A stretch of DNA of 47,171 bases from Acanthaster planci (lineage: Eukaryota; Echinodermata; Asteroidea; Valvatida; Acanthasteridae): the NCBI RefSeq assembly GCF_001949145.1, contig NW_019091423.1, positions 453,485 to 500,655 of the forward strand, read 5' to 3'. This document shows, one piece after another, positions 1 to 10,853 of this stretch. Every line of letters begins with the position of its first letter. The stretch's first letter is position 1. The notes under the pieces are model-generated. The model did no database searches and was not told the DNA's origin. It saw only the letters and a program-made list of their open reading frames with translations. Made by a program: the position numbers and the translations under genes.

Positions 1-75
1 AAGCTCTCGGACAAACACTGAGCATACAGTGCTTATTAATATATACGTTGGGTAAGGGCAAAACCCATTATATAA
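1..75 (+). repeat. SINE 3'-tail fragment
   Basis: The stretch containing GAGCATACAGTG and then GGGTAAGGGCAAAA matches, with substitutions, the tail of the tRNA-type SINE at 9176-9360. The tRNA-like head is not present within the window. Confidence 0.5.
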
Positions 76-210
76 ATTTTCGCCAAGTGAAGTCAAAAGC
101 ATTTGCAAAAAAGGTTGATAAGGTGTTGGAGTTGCAATCAGAACATCAATGAAACACTTCAATGAATTTTGGTACGTTATGTACATGTACATGTACAATG
201 TATGTCTTGC

Positions 211-309
211 CTTATATTGAGCCTCCAAATCTTTGTACTTTTTTTCATATTTCGTTTTTGCCTTCAATTCATCATAAACCGGGCATGGTGGTCCATTTGT
301 CTTCAAGAG
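211..309 (-). CDS. Acid phosphatase exon with a GC donor
   Basis: This is a 99-nt exon of 33 codons beginning [16 protein letters not shown] and ending LEAQYK. It follows a strong TCTCTTTCCTGCAG acceptor. The donor is AAG|GCAAGA, a GC-AG intron, and this stop point matches the usual exon end after the PYK-like position in vertebrate homologues. The rest of the gene lies beyond position 1. Confidence 0.82.
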
Positions 310-3300
310 CTGCAGGAAAGAGAACAAATAGAGATTTGATGCTAAATATTCAGGTACCTTGTAAAATTCCTATCAAAAGCACTAAACAAAACTATATGAT
401 CCTATAATCACAAGCTGAAAGGGTAGGCAAAGTACATACATGTAGGTTGTGGTTGGAAATCAACTTGCAACAGTAACATCATTCAGAACAGGCATAACAG
501 CACACTTTTCTGATGCTGACAATATTTTTTGTTCTACTTTAGGCCACACCATCTGAAACAAATATTCCTTGAGAAAAAGCTGATGAAAAACATTAGCAAA
601 CACAGAAATTTCTTACATAATCTTCATCCAATGGGATGGTGTGTACCGGGATTGGCATCCAATCAAATCCTGGCTTCCATATTTGGCTTCCTTGGGGTGG
701 GTAGAATCCAGCTAAATCAGATTCAGCTGACATAAGTGTTCGATCTGAATCAGTGCTTCGAACATGGACAGAGTCTCTGTTGTATGTAGCATTCAAGAAT
801 TCAGAATCAATGTAGCGGTTCCTCAACCACTGGCCCAGCTTGTAATGCATCTCCATACCAAGCTAAAATGTAAAAAATATAATTGTCTGAATCGTTGTGT
901 TTAATTTCAACAATAATTCCTCCTTTCCCTTTACTTAAATTCTTACTTATAAATACCTAAGACAGCTTAGCCATTCCTACTCAAATTGGTTGACAGCCCA
1001 TTACTTGGACATGTACCCGTACATGCCTAGAAGGGTATTTTGAAGAAAAACTGAAGTGAAAATTGGGTGAAAAATAGTTGCAAAGTTAGTAACTTTCAAC
1101 ATGTTTCGACGTTTTGACCCATAAGGTATTCCTGAATGGCAAAATATACAGGGTATGCGATCGGCCAATCTTACACGTAAATGTTTAAAACCAACCACAG
1201 AGGACAAGATGCTGATTCCATATCCTAATACATGTAAGTACATTTGTACATGTAGCTGGCACATTCTGTGTCACCTCTAGCCTTTGATCAAGGTTCCCAT
1301 GGTGAAATGGATAGTCATTCAAGAGCAAGGAGCTGGAGGAGACTAGTTTAAGCACCATACCAACGCACGAAGAAAGACTACACGACGAACTGCATGCCCC
1401 GAACACCTTTGGAGTTCTGCCCCATGTACATGTAGCTCATGTTTTTCTTTACATTTGCTACTGTTTCAGTAGCAGATACGATATATTCTTAGGCATAAGT
1501 CTCCACCAATCAAAACGATCGCCTCTGTGGTCCATGTAATAAATTATTCATCATTACAATGGCGTGCATATTCAACATGGCGTCCTTTCCAGCAGTGGTG
1601 TAAGCTCTAGACAACAATCTCTTCCAGAATAGCCTCAAACATGCAGCATCGAGGCTAGGGATTCCGATGGACAAATTGGAACCACAGCAAATATACAGTA
1701 CATGTACACATACATGAAAATATACACAAGAAATGTGTGCCTCTGTTTATGTGCATAGGCCTACATGGTCATCAAGCAGCAGCGCGGGAGTTTATTGATA
1801 TATTTTAATAAATAATTCTTTGTTGGAGTGGAATTGCAAAGTATATACCGGTACATGTACATGCACCTTCATGAAAACATCTTTCATCACCAATGACATT
1901 ATGTGTTATTCAAATATTTCAAGGCCAAAAAACCCTTAAAGTCCTCCCCACTAAACAAAAAATTAAGCACATAAAACTTTTTATAAACTCAAAGTAAATA
2001 TACATGTACATTAGTACATGTACATGTAGTTTATTGACATTCATATTTGTATCCAAACTCTTGCTACAGCAAGCACTCGTTACAACATACACAAATGAAA
2101 ACACGTCTTTTCGTGAATGCAGTGGTCGGACATTGACATGGGTTTCTGTCATTTCTTTGCATATAAATTGAAAAATACGTGTGCATCATGTAATGAAAAT
2201 ATAAAGAATGCTATCTAAGTTGACCAATATTTGAGGGCTGAACAATTTGAATTACCGGTACATTTGCATGAGAAAACAAACTACATGTACCGGTACACCT
2301 GTGACATCATTCACAAAATAGTATTTCAAGTTTTAGCAAGATGGTCATCTAGTAAAGGCACGGCAAAGACTGTAAAAACATTTCCTTTTTCTGACAGAGT
2401 TGCATGATATTTTCTTCTTCTCTTTCATCAAGTAAACCTGAAGGGATATTGGTGTTTTATCACTCGAACCAACCAAAAATGTGAACTCTCAGAAAAGTTT
2501 TGGTCAAGACAATTCAGTTGTAAACGCATATACATGTAAATGTTTTGAAACACCTGCCTCAAAAATATTATTTACACGAGAATAAATCACATGAACAAAA
2601 AATAAATAATGAAGGAAATGAAAATTACCGCCGTCTGTGCATATCCGCATCAAAACCGAGGCTCCCTAAGTTGAACTTCATCGTACGCACCCGCGGTGTT
2701 GACCCAGTACATGTACATGCAGTATCCGGTTCATACATGTAAGTTTGATGCCACTCCAGTTTAAACAACGCCCACTGCACAAGATACACATGACCATCGC
2801 AGGTACGTTAGTTTGCGGTAAATTGCCATTATTTTCTCTTTTGATTTTACATGTTAAGTCATCCTGAAAGACTCTTCCACAAAAATTAGCAGCCTGAAAA
2901 GTCCGAATTTAACATACCTTTATGTATTTTGTGTCTTGACTCCTTACTTTCATCGTTTTAAGAATTGAAACTGACACATACAGCCTCGTTTTCAAACGCA
3001 GAAGTGCACAGATCGATACTAAAAGCGTCGTATTGGGATCCCTCTATTCCTTGCTTTTCCATAGTTGAAAATTCAACCTGTCATCCTTGTAATTTACGTA
3101 TGAGTGGTAACGCTAAGAACGTGGCACAGCGCACATAGCTTTGTCACACTTGTTACACAATATTGATGTTTGTTTTATCCACCTGGTTGTGACCGGTCAC
3201 TACATGTACCGTTACATACCCGGTACACACAGTAAAGTTAGCGCCCGTTGTCCGTCTTGGATGAAAAGTGTCCTTTTTCAGTGATTCTTGCAGGCAGATT

Positions 3301-6300
3301 GGGCCTTGATGATATTCGTCCATGTTATGACCTGGTCTCATTGCCATCCCTGAAGTAGCCCTTCGATGACAGCTTGGCGAAACTTCAGGGAGCTCAGTGA
3401 GGTGCTGTCTTTCACACTGTTGTAAACAATGAAAGCATTTGCCAAACACACCTCTAGCCAATGAAAAAACACCCGCTTTCACCACTTCACACTGCAAAGA
3501 GTGTGGCAATAGTACTGAAAGTACTGGTCAGCCAGATCAGTCCCAACCATGTTCTTATTGTAGTCTTCGATGGCCTTGGGCTTTACGACGTCTCTGAAGC
3601 CGTCATCATGGTGGCGTGATCAGATCCTTTTGTTGGTCACTGTGCAGTCCCCAACAGTTGTCAGAACACAGACTGACTTTTTGTCATGCCAGACAATGCA
3701 GAGTTGCCCATCCTTCATATAGAAAGCAGGGGTATCACCTTTTTTAATGCCGTTTTTCTTTGAATTAGCTTCCTCGGGCATGCCATTACTCTGGTGTTTT
3801 TCAGTTCCGTAATATCCAAAACCAAGCTCAGAAAGTATTGAAACCAGTGCTGGGCTTGTGTACTGGTAATAGTCATCACAAAACAAGATATGACCCTTGT
3901 GCTCAAAACTGTACACAAGGTCCAAGATAACACGTCCACTGACATACATGTACTTGTACAAATCTGTTGGATATTTTAGCGTAGTGTCAACAGTTTGGTT
4001 TGCTTGAGCTGCAACAGGGTAGTTCTCCCATCCTGTTTTCACTTGCACATGTACCCACTCCTTGACTAGTCCAGTGAAAAGGCTTTCGTACCCCACTTAA
4101 CCAGTTTTTCTGGCATATACATGTACCGGACAAAACTCACGAGTCATTTGAACTTGCGCATACTTTCGTCTCCAGAGAGTTTTTGCTGCGGCTTGTAGAC
4201 TGACAGAAACCGTGGCAAGACAAGGTCAAAGAATGGCTGGGGTTTCCTGAGTTTTTATTTTTTGGCATCGCGGGGTCGAGGGAGTTCGTTGTTGGCAAGC
4301 GAAGGATGGTGGAAAACTTGTTATGCAACATGATGGATGAGTAGAGACTGTTCCGTAGAATCTCAAGGGTAGACAAATACATGTAATATTGAGGCATCCT
4401 GCTAATACCTATGGCCAGAAGCAGAGCAACGACAGCTTTCATTTCTGGGACGTCTACCGGGCTGCGAGCCCATTTGGCTGCTTTCTAAGCATCATCCTGA
4501 AGACACTGGGCAGCATATGTATACGAACCTGTTTGTTTCTGCTACCAGCAGATCCTAAACAGCAGCACTGAGGTACAGCATGAAAATCTGCACGGCTGAC
4601 AGACCTGAGTAGTCATTGGTAGGGCCATGAGTCTTTGTATATTGCAGTGATCTTGAGTGATGATTAGTAGTCTTCTGAGAGCCACTACAGAAGTTTGGTT
4701 TCTTGGGCTTCAAAGCTGCAGCTTTGCCCTGGCCATGTCTGCCGCTGGCCCGTCCACTACGAACATGTACTCCACGCATACCGCGACCAGCAACCCCGGA
4801 GCTTGTGACTTGCGCTCGGTGACATCACTTGATGAAGTTCTGCTTGGACCAGGCTCATCATCCTGACCATTGCTGTCATCAGACATGCTAGATTTCAACA
4901 CATATTCCGAAGATTTCTCTTCAGAACTGTCATCAGAAGACTCAGAATCATTCTCAGAATCACTATCAGCAAAGATTTCATCGAGTATGCAGGTATGTCA
5001 GTCATCCATGTCAGCAAATCAGGAGCAAAATCTGGGTTCAGGCGTACCGTAAGATTCACGTGACGTTTTCTCGAAAATTTGTAATGGTGACCCCCAAGCT
5101 ATTATATGTCATTGAAAAGCTCATGAAAGGGACTTTCCAACTACATGTACATGTACATGCATATAAAATTGAACTATAAAGGGCGTAATGAGAATTAGAG
5201 GCCCACCCTTGAAAATACATGATATGCTCATCGACAAAAGTCGCCTATGGTAAGGAAGCACAAGTTGCCGCACAGTGACAAAAGTCGCCCATGGTAAGGA
5301 AAGGGTTAATGCATTGACTTACACGTACATACATATGTACATGTACTTTCCTAAATCCAACAAACTCCTCTCAACCTCTCACCTGTGGATTTTAAAGAAG
5401 GTGGAAAGGTTGAAGTTGACCACCGGAAATAACAACATACTTATCCCATACTGTACATGAAGGGTGGACATTACTGATAACGGCAATCTCCAATACATTT
5501 AACTACATGTACATTCAGTGAGCACTCAGTAGAGCATAGTACTTACTGTAGTCAGCTGACCAAGACCTTCTGGCCAAGTATCTGCCCGATGTGGATCAGA
5601 TGGATAGATGTTGATAGGTGTCCTGTCACCATGGCGATAAAGCTGGGGAATATTCAAGAGGAGAATGTTATCAACCATCTATAAAAATATGCACTTTTAT
5701 TTGAGGGAATTCTGGGAAGATTCTACTGGACTACCTCCTTATCCTGGGCTCTATATATATCTACCCCCTTAAAGGTGGGGACTTTGCCAAAAAGCTTCCT
5801 TTGTCAATTCCTATTCCTATACAGCTTCACTCACCAGATCTGGTCATTAATGCACCATTTCAGGCTATTCTCTGACTATTTCTGTTCGTGAATTTGAACA
5901 TCTCAACACAGCCATTTGTTTACTACACCGATTCATTCCCAATCATTGAACGAGTACAGTCCCAATTTAAAAATACCAGTACATCTTTACAGTACGTGTC
6001 TACAAATGCACAGACTGGCTCCAAGAACACTTACGATGTAATTTCTACTCTTACATGTATGATGGAAGGGGGCCATACTAAGAAACAGTGATCTCGTGCA
6101 CACAGGAAAAATTGCGATTATAAAGTCTTTTTACAGAGTACAAAAATCCCACTTAGACTAGAAACTAATAGCAAAAAACAACTTACTGGGATTTTCTGAA
6201 GAAAAAAATGAACAAAGCCAGAAAACCTGAGAGAAAATGATCATCAAAGTCACATTCCTGTACCTTTTCAATGGTCCGCTTACACTTCTTACCACCAAGG

Positions 6301-8039
6301 CCATTTGTGCGCATGTGGGCATAATTATGAATTTATTAGTGAAAAGGTCTATACCAAAGATACAGTACGGCCCGAAATTAAGAGACATCCACGCATATTT
6401 TAGCGGCGCAAGATGGAGAACTAAACATGTAAAACTAATATGTGTAAAACATTGTAATGCACAGGCCAAGTGCTGCGTCAGGCACGCATAACTGGTGTAC
6501 CTACGCCTATGCATTAACGTACATGCACACATCCGAATGGCGCCCATGGCGATAACACCTTTTGCATATAACACCTATGCATATGTAATAAACGGACTGC
6601 GTAATAAGATACTACATGTACATGTACCAATGGGCTCTTTTAAACCTTTGGCAGTAGTTTAGATGTCTTGACATGGAAGAGCCGTCGAGACGATGAGGGG
6701 TCAAGTGACGTAATGTTCAACGACCCTATTTTAAAGATGCCGGCAGTGAGCCCGTTAGATTGAATGGATAAAGGCAAAAAGACTGGAAAATGCGTGGGTG
6801 AAATCATTCAATAAATAGTTTTTAGAAAGCGGAAAGGTCAAGAATCATGTTCTAGTGCAAAAGAAATTGCGCCCACGATGATAAGTGGGTGCGCCGAAAA
6901 TGTTCAGTACGCCGACACGAAATTGCGGATACGGATGTGTGGCTAAGTAAGGATAAATTGGGAGTGAGGGTCCGTGCCACACTACCGGTAGTAGTGGGGC
7001 TAGGCCTAAAAAGCATTTCTGCTTTTGAAACCTTACCAAATTTACAAGCTGCCGTGTTCTCTCCCCTCTCACAAGGCCTCCAAAGGGCTGGAATCCACAT
7101 CTGCCCAGCAAGAAAATAAAAACCAACAAAACTCGGTACATTTTGGTAGGATTAATGAGGTACTGGTAGCGACCCGTAGCTTCAGTCGTTGTCAGTCACC
7201 AAAGGACAACGAGCATGTGAGGAGTGCATGCGGCTTCGGCTGGCAGCATCCGAACCTGTTGTTGGCTAGGCTAGATAGAGCTACATCTGGGTCCCTAAAC
7301 ACGTACAAGCTATCGTATAAGACGCAGCCGTACGTTTGGACGCCCGTTTCAGAGCAAGGAACCCAGGGACCTGAACCAAAGTAATGCGCCCTCTGGCGGT
7401 ACACTAGCCTTCGGAAGAAAAATTCGTTGATAATTATTACTTGAAAGTGGGTTATTACTGTCTTACAAGACGTTACTTTATTTCACCCAACCAAGCAATT
7501 CCAAGCAGTTGATACATTTATTTCTGGCTACTAAACTAGGCCGTAAATGGGAGGTACCCGAACGTGTTAGTCGGGTATGGCCTTTAGCGCCGTACCGGTA
7601 TGACAGATTTTCGTTAGAGGAACTTGAATGGGACCCGTGATTGATCCTCTTTGAAAGACAATTAAGTTACGTGCTTCTGGAAGAGGATTTGAATTTAAGT
7701 TTCTCTACCCAGATGTCTACTGCAGGTGGTTGAGAGCGGAAAGAATAATCCAATTCTGTCCTGACTGGACATGATTCAGGACATTATCCATGGAGAACAG
7801 TTGGCCTAAGGACTCTTACGAAAAGGTGGTGAGGTCGAAAATATAAGGGCCCACAATCACCACATGCTAAAGTGTGCTTCTCTCTTCAGACTTTCAATTA
7901 AAAAAGTTTCGGACTAGCTAACACATTATAGCTTTTTATCAGTACAACTTTGCATCAACACGAAATTGAAGGCTCTAGCGCTTACCAGCGTGATGAACTT
8001 TACTGACGGTGGCTTTGACGGAGTAGGGCCCGTGAAAAG
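211..8039 (-). CDS. Histidine acid phosphatase, lysosomal/prostatic type (partial gene)
   Basis: Exons on the minus strand are 7986-8039 (probable), 5547-5642, 617-862 and 211-309; later exons lie left of the window. The product should be a secreted or lysosomal phosphomonoesterase of the ACP2/ACPP family, which acts through a phosphohistidine intermediate. The catalytic motif RHGDRTP is visible in exon 5547-5642. The next exon has the family block [19 protein letters not shown] and then PIPVHT. Exon 211-309 carries the block around [11 protein letters not shown]. All joins keep phase 0. The catalytic HD motif and any C-terminal membrane segment would be in the missing exons. No signal-peptide exon was found. 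The family is certain; ACP2 versus ACPP orthology cannot be decided here. Confidence 0.87.
617..862 (-). CDS. Acid phosphatase exon with VRSTDxDRTLMSA block
   Basis: This is a 246-nt exon of 82 codons, from a TTTTAG acceptor to a GTAAGA donor, phase 0 at both ends. It encodes the helix [12 protein letters not shown], the family signature [15 protein letters not shown], and the loop [13 protein letters not shown]. This is close to the standard third coding exon of ACP2/ACPP. Confidence 0.93.
863..3100. other. Acid phosphatase intron, no gene recognised
   Basis: This is the 3' part of the intron between exons 5547-5642 and 617-862, AT-rich, with several ACATGTAC and ACCGGTACATGTAC palindromes (for example 1850-1862, 2001-2028, 2283-2297 and 2706-2719). 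The short ORFs have no recognisable domains and no suitable splice context. Confidence 0.6.
3100..5305 (-). mobile_element. piggyBac-type DNA transposon, decayed
   Basis: The right (5') terminus is clear. The minus strand reads CCCTTTCCTTACCATGGGCG from 5305, directly abutting TTAA at 5306-5309, the target site of piggyBac elements. A diverged copy of the same sequence lies 43 bp further in, at 5233-5256. The left terminus was not found, so 3100 is only an approximate limit. The element lies inside the acid phosphatase intron, on the same strand as the host gene. Confidence 0.7.
3230..4990 (-). pseudogene. piggyBac transposase pseudogene
   Basis: Read 5' to 3' on the minus strand it shows four blocks. 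An acidic Ser/Asp/Glu-rich N-terminus lies at about 4860-4985. The block [17 protein letters not shown], with [14 protein letters not shown], lies at 4330-4442. A block ending GDESMRKFK with the first catalytic Asp lies at 4138-4250. A long block at 3620-4096 has [12 protein letters not shown] (second Asp) and [12 protein letters not shown] (third Asp). A C-terminal [11 protein letters not shown]-like segment follows near 3250-3300. The blocks sit in different frames with stops between them, so it is not translatable as one protein. The DDE residues remain recognisable in the fragments. No C-terminal cysteine cluster was identified. Confidence 0.85.
5547..5642 (-). CDS. Acid phosphatase exon with catalytic RHGDRTP
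   Basis: This is a 96-nt exon of 32 codons. It runs from a TTCCCCAG acceptor to a GTAAGT donor and starts LYRHGDRTP. The Arg and His of RHG are the phosphate-binding and nucleophilic residues of the histidine acid phosphatase family. It ends GLGQLTT, which leads into the next exon's [11 protein letters not shown]. Confidence 0.92.
5643..7985. other. Acid phosphatase intron, nothing recognised
   Basis: This intron lies between the probable first visible exon and the RHGDRTP exon. Short ORFs on both strands near 6158-6574 and 6845-7141 give no known domain. ACATGTAC palindromes occur around 6611-6627. Confidence 0.5.
7986..8039 (-). CDS. Acid phosphatase probable 5' exon
   Basis: The minus strand reads PPSVKFITL and then a GTAAGC donor at 7985. 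Joined in phase 0 to the next exon, this gives [14 protein letters not shown], which is the expected N-terminal strand of the family. The upstream limit uses an AG at 8041-8040. No in-frame ATG lies upstream before a stop, so a separate signal-peptide exon is expected. A TATAAAAGG string on the minus strand at about 8094-8102 could instead be a core promoter. The short length makes this call tentative. Confidence 0.45.
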
Positions 8040-8938
8040 CTGCTTAAATACGTGAGAGCGCGCGCTCCCCGAATAAGAAACTGAGCCAGTTTCCTTTTAT
8101 AATGTAAAAAAGGCGAGTTTTGGTTTATTCATTTCCCTTTTTTTCCAAGCGCATAAAAAGCCCCAAAATGTATAGTCTCAACCATCAGAAAGGCCTAAAA
8201 GGATACAGAAATGTTTCCAAATTTTTGGTCCCCTTAAAACAAGTACAAGTCCCTCCCCCCAACAAAAAAAATTGTTCTGGAACCAGAAAGGAACTCGTTC
8301 ACACCCACAAACAGGTCCAAGAGGTTTCGGGGGAAGCCGCTGTAGGTTACTGCGTATAGTTCACCGAGGGGTGGACCTGGGACAGGGACTCATCGGAAAG
8401 ATACTTTCCCCTTTCGGTTTTCAGTTCTTTTCTACCAACTAGCTGATTACATTTCAAGTCAAACATTATCACCAATTTGTCGATGCTGGATCCGTCACTG
8501 TAGTTCGTGGTTACAGATGCTATTTTGAACGTTTTGGACATTTATCTGCGGGGGTTCAATAGGTAGCTTCCACTCCTTTGTCCTGCCTGAAACCTCTAAG
8601 AACTTTCCAATAACGATGAGCCTGTTCCTAGCAGAGGAAGAGTTCAATCATTATACCTCCCTCTCCCAAAAGCAAAAATATGGAGGCTAAGATACTCGCG
8701 TCGAGTGGTGTACGTCGGTCTTGGGTCTGATGGGGACCGGGGGGACAGAAAGTGGGATTTTTTTTCCAAAAAATGACTGTCAAATCCGCAAAAAGGTCCT
8801 CCCAAAGAGCAGTGGTGAATAAGTTTCTAAACCATGTCTCCAAGGGGACAACTTGCCCCCCCTCCCGCTGGATACGCCACTGTTCGCATCCTTGCCCAAG
8901 ATTGTCTCTTATGTTGATTCGACAACATAATAATAGGC
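8040..8938. other. Region upstream of the probable phosphatase exon
   Basis: A minus-strand TATAAAAGG lies at about 8094-8102, with a GC-rich patch (GCGCGCGCTC) at about 8058-8067, which would suit a promoter of the minus-strand gene. Nothing else is recognised; a signal-peptide exon could lie here but I could not find one. Confidence 0.3.
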
Positions 8939-8940
8939 GA

Positions 8941-9131
8941 TTTCAAGGATGGGTTTGCGCCGGGGAGATGTAAATTAATTTTGGATTTTTTGCCCTGCCC
9001 GACGTCTATTTTAACACTGTATGCTCATTGTATGCCCCCGAAGGCTTGTGAAAAAACCCACAACCGTACTCAGGCAGGGCAAACATCCAAAATTAATTTA
9101 CAACTCCCCAGCGCAAATCCATCCTTGAAAT
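8941..9131. repeat. Long inverted repeat (foldback) built from SINE tails
   Basis: The arm at 8941-8999 is the near-complement of the arm at about 9073-9130. Shared landmarks are TTTCAAGGATGG, the TTTGCGC-GGGGAG region, TAAATTAATTTTGGAT and GCCCTGCC. The roughly 70-nt loop is a reverse-strand copy of the SINE tail (GAGCATACAGTGTTAAAAT when read on the minus strand). A transcript would form a long hairpin. Confidence 0.75.
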
Positions 9132-9175
9132 AGTTGTTCGCAGTACCCGCTGCTACATCTAATTGGAACAAGCCA

Positions 9176-9360
9176 GCCGACCTCGGCGAGCTCGGTAGTC
9201 GAGTGGTTAAGACGTCTGTACTGGTCGTGGGTTCGAATCCCACCCTAGTACGCTTGTGTTTTTTTTTTCACAAGCCTTCGGAGGCAAACAATGAGCATAC
9301 AGTGTTAAAATACACGTCGGGCAGGGCAAAAAAATCCAAAATTAATAATAATAATAATAA
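9176..9360 (+). mobile_element. tRNA-derived SINE
   Basis: The head has a pol III A-box-like GAGTGGTTAAGACGTC and a B box GGGTTCGAATCCCACC with the normal tRNA spacing. A T-run, an unrelated body (ACAAGCCTTCGGAGG...GAGCATACAGTG...CGGGCAGGGCAAAAAAATCC) and an (AAT)n tail follow. Body copies at 1-75 and, inverted, at 8985-9056 show that it is a repeat family. A functional tRNA is excluded because the acceptor stem does not pair and the T-run and body follow directly. Confidence 0.72.
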
Positions 9361-10756
9361 AGGCGCTTGTGACACTTGGACAGGTTCATACGTGTACAGG
9401 TTATGATTTATAAGATCTACGGTCTCTTTTTTTGGGGGGGGTGATTTGAGGAGAGGAAAGGGTCCCGATACAGTTTGTGCTCGGTGTCAAAACACAGGTG
9501 ACCAATCATGGGCGCCGCCAAGATTCTTTTCCGGTTTTTATTCTTGCAAAGTTCTCATCAGTTAACAAAGTGACAAACCATTGGGGTCGTTCTGAGTTTT
9601 CTTTCCTTTTTTTAAAAAGATAAATTGTTCTTTTCATACGCTTTCATTTTCTTATTAAATATCTGTTGCTTTTTTCTCTTCCCCTTTACTTTTCTGGGTT
9701 TTTTTTTGGGGGGGGGTGAGCAAGTAACCCCTTTTGACCATATATGGGAATAATTTTTCCAGAACAAAGGGGATTCTAGTTCTTACATTTCAACTCTCCT
9801 GGCAGGCCTGGTGTTCGAGCCAGGGGTCACTTGAGCATTAGGTCAAAAGAGTGTTGGGAAAACATTTGTTGATTTCCTACTAGCGCTGAATCCTTCATTC
9901 AGCGCAGGGTAAAGTCTGCAGAAAGAGGTTGCGATCACAAATAAACCATTCTAAGGATTTGCAGGTTCAGGCAATAAATTCCATGGCCACCTTGTCTGAA
10001 ATGGAGCTGTCACTGTCTACTACGATCCCACAATGATTCTGAACAATTTATTCGCTAAATCGGACCTGCACAAAAGTTTTTGTTGCCAAATTTGACGCGT
10101 ACATATTTCCTGTTTTTGTCAGCTGAAATATTGGGGAACTATACATATACAGCAGCGGGATGAAAATTACTCATCATTTGGCAATTTGAGTATAAATGTT
10201 AGTAAAAAATTTAATATTCGTATAAGAATGGCACTGTGACCAATGGAGAGTGCATTAAAATCCTGGCCTAGCTTAAATCAAGTGACCTTTCCCCACTTTG
10301 GCCTTGTGTATGTATGATAAGAAGTCAATAAAAGGGGATGAATATTGGTGTTCCTTGCACCACCAATTAACACTATCATCGTTAATGAAACCACAACAAA
10401 AACCAAGTGATTTGCTAACAACTACAAATGCATTTACTGTTTTGCTAAAAGCAACACGGACATCTCCTGATATTTTTGGAATGTGACAATGCGGATTTTG
10501 CGAGTTTACGTAGCCCCAAAATCTACAAGGACTCGGACATTTCCTTATCGTAAGTCAGCTTGGTTTTTCTTTCAAAGTCCGTCGACCTCGATCAAGCATT
10601 ATGCAAGTTCAATGGACAGAAGAGCTAACGCACTTTGACTAGTGCCGGCCTTATTAGTACAACACGCAGTGTCCGTTCTCGCAGAATAGTTCGAGGCACA
10701 ATACAAGCGATCAGTGTTGGTGAGAGAATTTCTAAATTCTAACTTTAAATTTAAAG
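9361..10756. other. Intergenic region upstream of the GM2 activator gene
   Basis: This contains G-runs (9434-9440 and 9707-9717) and T-rich tracts. No convincing TATA or initiator sequence was assigned for the plus-strand gene starting at 10757. No other gene is recognised. Confidence 0.4.
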
Positions 10757-10853
10757 ATGAAACCCATCCTTGTGACGATCATTCTAGTGGCGCTCTGCTT
10801 GATTTTTGGAAGTGAAGGTTCTTATTTCTCTTGGAAGCAATGTTCTTCAACGG
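10757..10853 (+). CDS. GM2A: GM2A exon 1, signal peptide
   Basis: The ATG at 10757 opens a hydrophobic leader followed by SYFSWKQCSST. The donor is CGG|GTAAGT, and the exon ends with one base of a split codon. The FSW-x-x-C start of the mature protein is the usual one for GM2A. Confidence 0.9.

Noticed and set aside
491-560. Minus-strand exon reading [12 protein letters not shown] after TTTCAG
   Set aside because: It does not match the acid phosphatase family, whereas exon 211-309 joins exon 617-862 in phase with clear similarity.
6158-7141. Minus-strand ORFs at 6158-6574 and 6845-7141 as signal-peptide exons
   Set aside because: Hydrophobic starts are present but there is no donor in the right phase and no family similarity.
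9188-9255. A tRNA gene at 9188-9255
   Set aside because: The A and B boxes are good, but the ends do not pair as an acceptor stem and a SINE body follows; copies of that body occur elsewhere in the window.
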